The position numbers and the translations under genes are program-made. From Branchiostoma lanceolatum (lineage: Eukaryota > Chordata > Leptocardii > Amphioxiformes > Branchiostomatidae), in contig NC_089727.1 in assembly GCF_035083965.1 (NCBI RefSeq), forward strand, positions 5,647,501-5,711,500: a stretch of DNA of 64,000 bases, written 5' to 3'. This document shows positions 1 through 9,759 of the stretch, one piece after another. Numbering within the stretch: position 1 is the first letter of the stretch; every line of letters starts with the position of its first letter. Under the pieces are notes generated by a model. That model worked only from the letters and a program-made list of their open reading frames with translations. It did not search any database and was not told where the DNA came from.

Positions 1-995
1 CGGCAATTGCGGCACCCCACATTAGATGTACGGATTAATGTTCCCGCTTACCTAATGATCATTACTGCACGTCAATCACCCCCATAATGAGGAGCAGTCG
101 CGATGTTACAAGATGATGGAACAGGCACAGGGCTAATCAATCAGCAGCCGCCGGACCCGGGCGTTTTAATGAGATCTGGCTCTGGTGCCGGGCTACTCAT
201 CAGTGGAATCCATCTATCAACCCTAATTCCGTGCCTTGACATTGTTGCAGTAACAATTACGGAGGAATTTAATACCGACCATCAGGGAAATAGGCTGAAT
301 AGGCGTGGGACGGGCCAAACCGCTCATCAATAACTTCCACTACAACGTTCTGTACCGTTGGGAAGGACAGAAGGACACTGGGTTACACATGCATTGTTGT
401 GTGGGGTCGGAATCTCATATGTAAACAGCAAAACTTCGACTGTCTGTCATTGGCTGGGTATAACCTTATGAAAACTTCCAAGGCCCTTAATGCCATGCAG
501 TGTCTTTGACATCTTACTCGCTTTTCTAATTGGTGCCGAGAGATTTTGGGGTGAAGGAGAAAAACATTTCTGAAATGTCTTGCTGAACATGTTACGCCAC
601 ATGGGGACAAAATGGCGTCCTGAAAATGTCTCCCACTAGCACTGGCCTCAACTACCAAACAGATCATTACAATCGTAACTTAAAGTGTGTTGTCTGTCTT
701 CAGTATCGAGGAAAGGCTGTTAAGGACACAGTATCGCATTCCGTTCCCCGGTGTGTGATCAAAACGATGAGCCGATGTGAGTTACGACCACCCCCTGATG
801 CCGGCAAGACGAAAAATCAATGCTATGTCTGAGCTTGTGATGACATACATAGATAATCTATATCGGACATTTTGGCTTTGCACTTTTCTTTACTGCGTCG
901 TCTTGTTAGATAATATCTTTTGAAATACTTCTTGTCTATACGGGACTCAATCTTAATTTTTATACTTTTTGCTTTGCACTTCTTGATCCTTGAAG
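1..995. other. Intron of the GABA-A receptor gene; no exon seen
   Basis: This stretch lies upstream of the first visible receptor exon. It has several short open frames on both strands, but none resembles the Cys-loop extracellular domain, and none has a credible acceptor/donor pair in a family-like peptide. It is treated as intron. The preceding receptor exons must lie to the left of the window. Confidence 0.6.
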
Positions 996-1139
996 ATGGG
1001 TACCCTAAGGAAGAGATAGAGTTCCACTGGAAGTACGGGGACAAGAAGTCGGTCACCATCAGTGAGGAGGACAGGCGTCTCAACCAGTACGAACTGCAGA
1101 GACATGAAGCTGGGAAGGAGCTGAAAATTTCCAAATCCG
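996..1139 (+). CDS. GABA-A receptor exon: end of ligand-binding domain, loop C
   Basis: This exon has a pyrimidine-rich tract and acceptor TTGAAG ending at 995, begins in phase 1 and ends in phase 1 before GT at 1140. The peptide runs from [16 protein letters not shown] through SRLNQY-like [11 protein letters not shown] to KISKSG. In vertebrate alpha subunits the equivalent exon also begins at the Tyr-Ala-Tyr position after the beta-9 strand and carries loop C. The Tyr of NQYEL aligns with an aromatic-box residue of loop C. An open frame continues 5' of the acceptor in the intron and is not coding. Confidence 0.88.
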
Positions 1140-4100
1140 GTAGGGAATATATGACGAATGATTGCCGATAAGTTATTTTGATTTTTTTCTGTTTCTGAAC
1201 TGTTGGTGGACTGACTTATGGTTCATTCGGTTGATTCATACCAGTAAGTGACTATTACAGATGGAAATAAATGTGTTTGGAAAATAGTATAAATCAATTC
1301 AGAACGGCAACGTCATTGCCCTTGTGATGTGGTTGGGCTGTTCAATAAAGTAACAGGTAGATAACTACTAATAGAAAAAAGTATCTTGGCTGAAAACAGC
1401 TTGAAGACTGTGAAAGTACATTGCAAAGAAAAGTTTTTATTATCTCCATGAAAAATGGAGATAAAGATTTGTGTTTGCCTGACGTGTGTGTGTGTGTTTC
1501 CGGATTATTGTAGTCAGCATAACTCCAGACCATCTGGATGGATTACGAAGATATTTGGTATGTGGGTAGGTGTAGGGAAGACAAAGGTTAATGTCGATTT
1601 TGGGCCCCCTGGTATGTGACCTTGGTACTGCAGCAGCCTTATTTTTTTGGCAGATAGCTTGTGATGTGAGGAAGAACTGGTGTAGGTTAACTGGTGTAGG
1701 TTTGGGCCTCCTAGCAGCTTGCTTTGGAACTGCAGGGGTGGTTTTGTCAAAATCTTGCAAGGAGCATAACTGAAGAAAGTAACGACGGATTTCCATGATA
1801 TTTAGTATGCAGGTAGATTAGATAGAGATGTACACAATGAAGCGCAATTTATGCAAGTTGTGACTTCATTTGCATAATTAATGAGGAAAATCTAGATTCG
1901 CAGTATTTTCCATTATAGGACAAATATACATGTAACATATGTAGTTTATATCACGTAAAACATTAAAATATAACAGTTATGCAAATTTGCATAATTAATG
2001 CATAAGCTTCATAATCAATCCAAGTGGTAAATGATTGTATTGTCAATATTGCGACATGTGTAAGCAAGTTAAAAGTATACATGACCAATCATAGATCATG
2101 CAAATGTGGAAGTCCTTTTCATAATCAAAATAGTTCATGGTGATATGAGGTCTCCAACTCTTGTTTGTAGTGGTTCCTATAACTATTCTCAACTAAAGAG
2201 AGCGTTATAGGCACTTTGTTCAAGAAGAAAGAAAGAGGTCGCATTACATTTATTTAAACAGCTCTAATGCTGACAAAATTAGCCAGCTAACACGTGTTAG
2301 TAACCAGGTTAATTGGCTTGTGGTAACGGGTGATCTGAGGCGACCGCTCATGCGCACTGGCCCGAATCATGCGCGCCGTGGAAGGAACCGGGCGTGCGAA
2401 CCGGTGGAAAATTTCTCAATTGCAGGCAAAATGCCAAGCGATGAGGTCACCGCTCAGCATATCTAGAGTTTGATTTCCTTTCCCTGAGACTCCGCCCAGT
2501 GACAAAGCGGGCGGAGCCAGAAACAGTCCAATTTCATGGCCGTTGACTGCAGCTGCGTCGCGCAGAGGCTGTTCGGCGGCGGACTGCCCACTAGTCACTA
2601 TTACGGTGCAGCGGGGTCATCATCGTGGCAGAACCAACCTTCTAATCATTAATTCTAGTAATGGTTCCATCCTGGACTCATAATTCCTCCTCCGAAGATA
2701 AATAGGTGGAATGATATTTCTTCACGAACACCCTTTAGTGTGGCTGTTCGTCATGATTAGGAACGCCCTGCGTTGACGAATTAAACCCAGCGATGGCCAC
2801 TAGACGCCCACTCTTTGATATGGATGGATCATCAGTTTTTTATAGAAGTCAGACAGAAATTCTGAATCAAAGTTTAACTGTAACTGCCAAAACAAAAATT
2901 GAACTTACCCAAATTTTTCGACTGTTCCACTCCAGTTTTTGCCAAGGAATAAGCTACCCACTGCTTCTGTGACGTCACGTTATGTAGACAGAACACGTGA
3001 CTCGATGAGCTGTGGATCATATGTTGCAGAAAGTCTGTGGCGCCCCCGTCTCTGCTGAGAGCGAAATTATTTACCTTTAAGTTAGCCAAAATAGTTTCTA
3101 ACCTTGAACCAAATAAACCTCTTGGCTAGGACTTAAACTGCGCTTTAACATGATCAGTTATTGGACTTCTAGTGTGCATATTTTGGTGTGCCAGTCAGAT
3201 GTCAGTCATGTTCTTTACGTCACGACACAAGTATCGTAGGAGTTATGAGATGTTCTGGGTAACATACGTCAGTCCAGCCTCATTTCAACAAATGTGCAAA
3301 AAGGATTGAAAGAATGCCCCATGGCCATATCTTTAAGGCATCCATTTTTCTCACATCGTTCCAGACAGTATCTTGCCCTAAAGGCGAGTTGCTGTAGCTA
3401 GCTGTAGGTGCAGCTGTTACGTTTCACTCAGGTTCCCCGCTAGTCCGACCGGGATTGGTAGAAAACCCCTTGCTGCAGCAATCGCTGCCTCCGCTGTCCC
3501 CAGACTCCCGGGGGGCAGCGCGTGTGATTGCCTGGGCTGAGCAGATAACAATGCTTTATTATCTCTTCATGCAGGAGGGAGCCTGCCAGATATTACCGTC
3601 GCGCGCGCCGCGGGAGGGCCCGATGCAGGATAATGCCAGCAGTAATAAAGACAAGAACTCTAGTTAATGGTTACCCCGGGGCTGGGATGATACACCGTGT
3701 CCTCATCTGTTTTCTATATCCTGATGTTGTCTGAAATTGATATGATATCGACCAAAATGGTGAATAGATACTAGAATCAGGAAACTTAAATCAACACCAA
3801 TGTCTGCCTTTGAAAAAACCTGACAAAATTTAGTTCCCGAGAAAGAAAAAGGGAATCACTCGATCTGCATTTATCTGTGAAGGTTTGAACATTCTCTTAT
3901 TGAATGGAGACTAGCATCACATCATGGTGTAGTACATATAACACCCATATATATTATCATGTAGGGACAAAATATGATAGAGTTATCCAATGGAAAAGTG
4001 CCAGCTGTTTCAGTTACCTACTTGCAAATAGCCTAAGATCAAGATAAGATGCAGTGAAAAGGTTGCACTTGCCAGTGAAGTAAAGAAAAAGAGATCTAGC

Positions 4101-7100
4101 TATAAATCTGACGAATCTCCACATTACCAGCCTGATATTGACACAGTACTTCCTCCCCACAGAGTAGCTAAAGGCATCAGCCAGTAACGGTCTTCACGGG
4201 AAGCACACTAATATCGGCCGGTATAGATGCACCGTGTGGCGCCAGAAACTGGCATTTCTTTCCGAAAAGACTGTGCTACAAAGTTAACAGGCATTGTTTA
4301 AGGACGAATAGTTAAGTTCTGAGGTACTTTGATGAATCTAGTCACTAAAACAGTTGGAAGTCTATCTTGACGGCCTATAAAATTCTTCTCGCTAGTTTCA
4401 AATTGCTTCCTATTTTTACAATGTCTCTGTTGGTGCTTCCAATGCCTTATTGCCGGAAACACATTAAGATGAACGTTGTTTTTGCTGGATTTTTTCATAC
4501 ACTGTGTAACTTTATTTTTTAGAATAGGCAGCTGTTCGTTGTCAATAGAGGAGCTACGTAAGGTCTATGACTTTCTTTCTGCCTTCAAGCGACGTATTCG
4601 TGGCATTTCTTTCCTTGACACGTTAAAAAGTCCAACTCCGTCCCAAAGAACTCACCAAATGGTAGCGTCTCAGTTGTGACCGATTAGTAGACTCTTCCTA
4701 TGATTTCCGCGGTCGTTACAAGTCCGGAGCGACGTGTGTTGGGCCACACAGCGACCATCCGTCTCGACCGGGGGATTTCAGAACCCTATCTAGGTAATGG
4801 CACCTTTCTCCGGAGACCTACTTTCATGAGGAATCCGGTATGCAGTTTTAAACCCGTATCAATCATACATGGACGCCGCTCCATCCGCGATCCCAGGAGT
4901 TTTTTTAACCCAGCAAGTTTGACGTCTTCCCGCCTGCTGGAGCAGCGATGGTCTGCACGGGACTCATCTTCTAATGCTCCTAACTCCATGTGATGGACGC
5001 CAGTACCTTCAAGTCTTCCCTTCAATATTTGAGCATCCATAAGTTTTACTTCTATCCCGTATTATAGTGGTGACGACACGTGTCCTTCACCCTTTACATG
5101 GGCACGCACTGGTACCTACGACAGATAAAACGTCGTACATGCACCTCACTTTTCATAGCAAATTGCATATTTGCTCATAAAATTGCTCTTAAAAGTAGTC
5201 CCGAGCCAATTGCAGACGCTATATCACATTTCCGTAAGCCTGGTGGACAGTCTTTGTCATCAGGAATGACAGCCGCCTCCAGGCATGACGGGCTGTTGCG
5301 ATGTGATCGACCAATCCTTCAACTGTTACTATATCGCGGGCAAAAATGGCAGAAAAAGTTTGGGGGAAGTTTGTCAATCTATGCGTGATATGAGTTAAAT
5401 CGACTTAAACACTGCACTATTGCTTACACAGGCTGGGACTCTGCAGATCTGGCATGCTAGCCCCATATAGTAGCTACTATAAAATGTATAGATACAATTA
5501 TGTTGCCATATACTCAAGTTTCATCATTCTCGTTAGTATCAGCAAACTTTGCGGTCCGTGAAAACTTTGCATGTACAATAATGTACATGTACTGCTACAT
5601 TATGTAATAAGCTAGGTCAGAGTGGCACTCCGCCCCAAGAGACGTGAAAACTACAGCCCGCTGCACCGTGAACACACGAGACAAAAGGGCCCTGGAGCGC
5701 AGGTGCTCCCGAAAGGCCTGCTTGTCACGGGTCAGGGAAAAACAAACCGTACCTGATGAGCCGAACTCAAACCTGTTTTTGCGCTTTTGTGTCCAATTGT
5801 AACGCCCCAGCCGCCGTGTCACATCAAAAATACATTACACACACGCCTACGTCAAGGCGAGATGGATGAGTTAGGCCACTGCTCTCTCCAAAAGTCCTCA
5901 ATATCAATCCACCTACTGTGAAATTAAACAAGCTCCACAGATTGACAGCCATTCGGTATCGAACATAATCAATCCACATGTCATCGTTTATCGGCATTAG
6001 AAATCATCTCGGAGACCTTTTATTGAGCAAACTTTTTATCTTCGCCGACCTTGTAAGGAATGAATGCTTGAATGTTGAACTTCATCCGTTTTCAATGAGG
6101 AATGCATTTGTCAAGAAACCTTCTTTTCATTAGATGTCAAGTTGCACGGTTAGTTTCAGAGAAGAATCGGCTCCATCTGACAAGTGGGAAAATTAAAGCG
6201 GGAGACACTTTGTGCTGTGACGGCAAAAGCGCCAGTAATGTAGATGAGTATCAGGACCTGGTGACTCAGAAAACGTTTCAGGTGACCACGAGTATAAATA
6301 AAAGCCATGCTTGACAAACGAGCTTCTGGTGACCTTATCTTGAAGCCCTACAGGTGGAGGCAAATATGGCAGCAATATGGAGTACTTTGTCTGACCCTTG
6401 AAATATTACAACCATAAATTGATTGTAATATTCCAGTTAGAAACAACTTTGTTAACTTTTACGAATCGATGGCGGATTCTCAACTGAAACTCAATGGGCG
6501 AAAGTCATAAAACCCAACAGGCCAAATTGTTTGTAACTGAGTAATAGTGTACAATTTAATTTTGGTGTCTTCAACTTTTGCTAAAATGTTGGGACACAAG
6601 TATGGAATTTTTCAAGTATATCAAGGAGATAAATCATTATATATGTGAAAATGTTTCTCTAATATGCCTTGTAATTTAATGACTGATAGACAGTGTTGAT
6701 TGAATATTTTGCACAGGACACTACATCATCATGACTGTAGACTTCTACCTGAAGAGGAACATGGGGTACTTCCTCATCCAGACGTACCTCCCCTGCATCC
6801 TGATCGTCGTGCTTTCCTGGGTCTCCTTCTGGATCAACAAGGAATCCACCCCAGCCAGGGTAGCCTTAGGTAAAACATCAGCACTAATCTACAGGTCGCC
6901 TTCAGTGGGAGTAAATCACTCGCTAAGTAGTTTTCTTGCAGGACCTCCTGGTGGAGACCTCGCAACGATTAGTAGTATTCCGACATAACTGCTTCTAATG
7001 CCATATATGGCAAAACTCAAAGGCATGTGAAACGCTCCTACCCATTACCTGATGTTATCAGGTCATCACAGAGCTGTGTCCGCAAGCAAAGGTAGAAACA

Positions 7101-9759
7101 AAGTGAAGCATCAATCCCCCGCGTAGCTACTGGTTAAGTAAAGGTGTGTGAGCAAAGACCGACTAAAAGGTTTTTAGCAACCTAGTTCGACCATTGTATC
7201 AGTCATTCTTAATCCTGACATGATCCTTTAACTGTGAGACATTCGTCAAAAAGAAAGGGGCCAACCAGAGGGAAATCTCGTCAACCTGTTTCTGGTTTAA
7301 AGCCCCACATTTTCATGGAATATTCAATAAATCATCACTAACTATTGATGCTATGTCAAACATAGCTTATTGTGCGTATTTCTAAAACCTTTGGAAAGCT
7401 GTTTAAAAGATGACCTACTTTGTAAATTGATGTCGGACCCGGAGGTTAATCTGACATGTCAGTCGTGCTAAATGACGGTATGGTCAGGAATCGATGCGCT
7501 GCTTACAGGGCAATTTTCAAATAAAGGTGACGTAAGGAAGTCTACTTGCATTATGACGACTTGTTTTATCTGAGTTAGTTCTAGAATCGTCTAAAAAGAG
7601 TTCAACAAATCTATTTGTTGTGATTTGAATGCCAATACTGCAAGCTAAAGCTCAATTTTCAAAATCTATAGAACAGAAAATCCCCCCCAAAGTTGCCTTC
7701 AATCTTATCTTTTTACTTTGATCTTGAAGTAGGAGTGGAAGAACGACTTGATGGAAGGAGGGGATTTGACTGCGCAGTTCTGTTTAATCTGATTGAAACC
7801 TGTTCCCAGAACTAATTGTAGAAACGACTGATAACATTATTTTATGTCTCCATAGTTTATTAGTCCGGTAGACGATAGGCTTCTTGAAAGCTGCCTCTTG
7901 TCTGCAGCACAGTTGAGTTGCCGCTTTGTTCTGCACCATTACCTAGATCAAATTTAGCGATACTCCGCGCGAACTGCAAGCTCCAACCGGAATCCTTGAA
8001 ATATAGCATTTCTACTGCAGCGTTGCATTTCAACTAATGTGATATGATATCAAATATCACTGGGGGCTACATCAAACAGTGGTTCACCTAATGTGCAGGT
8101 TATTACTAGTCTACGCATTTCGATTGCTATCAGTTGTAGTAGCGGTTTGTCTTCCAACCATCAGCTGTGCTTCGGGGATGGATTGTTTTAACAAGAAAGT
8201 AAACTGGACGACAACGGTAAGAAATGAACTCATCAAACAAGAAATAAGTAAAGAGGGTGTAGTTTTAAAGGGACTACTAACTACCAAAAAACACCGTCAG
8301 AGAGGTCCTCTTGGAGATCGTACTTGCACCAAAGCAACTGATGAATAGAATAGGGTGGTCCCCAAAAGAAGTCCCTTTGCAATTTGTACCGTATCATCAT
8401 TTCATCGTGCTTTTCAAGACGTAAATGAGGAAATGATTGCAATTTGGATATCACTGAGTTTTCTTGATGGAAACATTACATCACGCTGTGTGACAGCATT
8501 TTGTCCAGGACACTTCACTGTCCAGTTTTTGTACAGAAGTGACCGTTCTCTAATGCTGCAACTCCAAACCTCACTTGCAACGGGAGAGCTCTTAGGCGGA
8601 TTTCTCACCAGGTATCAGATTCAGATATAACAATTTCCCTGACCCGACCGGAACAGCCATGATTACTAAGGTCATTATAGGTCGTTTCCCTAAAAGGTCA
8701 AAGACCTTAAGTCAAGACCTGCCCAATAATCGATACACTAATTTCCGCTCCGATTGTACTCCTTGGTTTGTACCATTCTGCTACATGTTTTCTCCTAGCT
8801 AGTAGTTTTCCCATTTCTTTTAACTACTAGATATGTTTTTACTATGTGGCCTAAATGAAAATGTTAAGGCCAGGGAGACATAAAACTATGGTGTCTCTAA
8901 ATCATTTGAGATAAGGGCTACACATTCATAGCTAGACAATAACAACTCTGGTCGTTTGGAAACCATGTTACAATGTTCGACAACTGCAGGCATTACGACG
9001 GTGCTGACGATGACGACACTCAGCACCAGTGCGCGGCACTCCCTGCCCAAAGTGTCCTACGCTAACGCCATGGACTGGTTCATCGCCGTGTGCTTCGCCT
9101 TCGTCTTCGCTTCCCTGGTGGAGTACGCATGCGTCAATTACTTCTCCATGAGAAAGCCCTCGGCTCCCCCGATACGTAACGTTCAGGATGAAAACGAGGA
9201 CTATGACAATGAGGTATGCTTTCACTCCTTGCTTTAATGTATTTTGTTGTTGTCTCGGTCATATTTTTGTTATTGCCGAACAACGACCTACAACAACTTT
9301 TTCTGTCGCAAGACTGCCACAACACATTCACGACTGTCCAACGAATGCCCTTGATTTTCTGTCTCTTTAAATCAAGCAACAAATTTAACCAGGCCCTTAG
9401 ATATCAACTTATATTTACCGGTAGAGAGTCTAAGAAAAGAGATGTTGCCATTTCTGCAGTTTTGTTACTTGTCTGTTTGTTTGTTTGTTTGCTTGTTTGT
9501 TAAATGATTTTGTACTTCGCAGGGTACTTCCGCCGGAAACGGAAAGGGAGGCGCCGAAGTGAAGGAGAAGACCGGATGCTGCAGTGTTTTCCGGGGCCGC
9601 TGGTGGCCTCAGCTAGTGAAGTGTATGAGAAACAACATCCTGTACCGGGCCGAGTCCGAGGACAATGTGAGCAACATCGATAGACTCTCTCGAGCCATGT
9701 TTCCGTTTACCTTCGGCATCTTCAATGTTGTCTATTGGCTCGCCTATTATATTGAGTAA
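996..9759 (+). CDS. GABA-A receptor alpha-like subunit, 3' part of gene (four exons, 5' end outside window)
   Basis: This is the C-terminal part of a pentameric Cys-loop, ligand-gated chloride channel subunit of the plasma membrane. Exons at 996-1139, 6717-6869, 8990-9213 and 9523-9759 have AG/GT borders and join in phase 1-1-1-0 into one frame ending in TAA at 9757-9759. Together they encode the end of the ligand-binding domain (loop C), four transmembrane helices and a short M3-M4 loop. RRLNQYEL near loop [14 protein letters not shown] in M3 and [10 protein letters not shown] in M1 are typical of vertebrate GABA-A alpha/gamma subunits. PAR before M2 is the anion-selectivity signature of the family. 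The signal peptide, most of the extracellular domain and the disulfide Cys-loop itself must lie upstream of base 1. It could be a glycine-receptor relative, but the alpha-type loop C argues against that. The family is certain; the exact subunit class is less so. Confidence 0.93.
1437..2030 (+). repeat. Dispersed repeat with a foldback 5' end and repeated ATTTGCATAATTAATG motifs
   Basis: The stretch opens with a perfect 9-bp stem (TATCTCCAT / ATGGAGATA) around GAAAA at 1440-1462, then a GT-rich run and AGTCAGCATAACT. It continues with GATATTTGGTATGTGGGTAGG. Inside are two related blocks near 1603-1633 and 1706-1737 (TTTGGGCCCCCTGG...ACTGCAG and TTTGGGCCTCCTAG...ACTGCAG). The right part carries ATTTGCATAATTAATG twice, near 1870 and 1985. 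A second, inverted copy of the left end lies at 63545-63660. No protein is encoded. The family is unknown to me, and the outer borders are approximate. Confidence 0.7.
2031..6716. other. Long GABA-A receptor intron, no coding sequence recognised
   Basis: This is the remainder of the 5.6-kb intron between the loop C exon and the M1 exon. A GC-rich block at about 3430-3630 sits in otherwise AT-rich DNA and could be a regulatory element or repeat remnant. A block near 4690-5050 has open frames on both strands and looks like an old element, but nothing in it is recognisable. No splice-bounded exon resembling the receptor is present. Confidence 0.5.
6717..6869 (+). CDS. GABA-A receptor exon: pre-M1 and M1 helix
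   Basis: The acceptor TTTTGCACAG ends at 6716 and the donor GTAAAA starts at 6870; both borders are phase 1. The peptide begins [18 protein letters not shown], the conserved pre-M1 stretch. M1 follows, with the family's conserved Pro-Cys in QTYLPC and SWVSFWIN at its end. The exon closes in TPARVAL, whose Pro-Ala-Arg forms the intracellular mouth of the anion-selective pore. Reading into the intron gives a short nonsense extension and a stop, consistent with a real donor at 6870. Confidence 0.93.
6870..8989. other. GABA-A receptor intron (M1 to M2), nothing recognised
   Basis: Splice phases across this 2.1-kb gap match directly (phase 1 to phase 1), and the joined peptide reads PARVALG-ITTVLT without a missing residue, so no exon is lost here. 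Open frames at 8079-8630 show no family features. Confidence 0.65.
8990..9213 (+). CDS. GABA-A receptor exon: pore helix M2, M3 and start of M3-M4 loop
   Basis: The acceptor AACTGCAG ends at 8989 and the donor GTATGC starts at 9214; the exon enters in phase 1 and leaves in phase 0. M2 is [15 protein letters not shown], with the 9-prime leucine of the gate. The M2-M3 linker is [14 protein letters not shown] and M3 is [19 protein letters not shown] followed by NYF. The loop then turns acidic ([10 protein letters not shown]). Counting from the Arg at 0-prime in the previous exon, position 2-prime is alanine. That matches insect RDL and vertebrate beta subunits rather than the valine of alpha-1. 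Confidence 0.94.
9523..9759 (+). CDS. GABA-A receptor last exon: M3-M4 loop, M4 and stop
   Basis: The acceptor TACTTCGCAG ends at 9522, after a (TTTG)n tract that supplies the pyrimidine run. The frame has 78 codons and stops at TAA 9757-9759. It holds a short cytoplasmic loop with a basic, Cys-containing segment ([15 protein letters not shown]), then [19 protein letters not shown], the conserved pre-M4 and M4 start. M4 ends [11 protein letters not shown]. The whole M3-M4 loop is only about 75 residues, short for the family, leaving little room for scaffold-binding or phosphorylation sites. Confidence 0.93.
   Translation, partial: GTSAGNGKGGAEVKEKTGCCSVFRGRWWPQLVKCMRNNILYRAESEDNVSNIDRLSRAMFPFTFGIFNVVYWLAYYIE

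Noticed and set aside
4700..5040. Overlapping frames on both strands (97 and 84 codons)
   Set aside because: The block is GC-richer and may be an old element, but neither frame shows a recognisable domain.
8079..8630. Frames of 89 and 91 codons in the receptor intron
   Set aside because: The flanking exons join without missing residues, and the frames have no receptor-like sequence.
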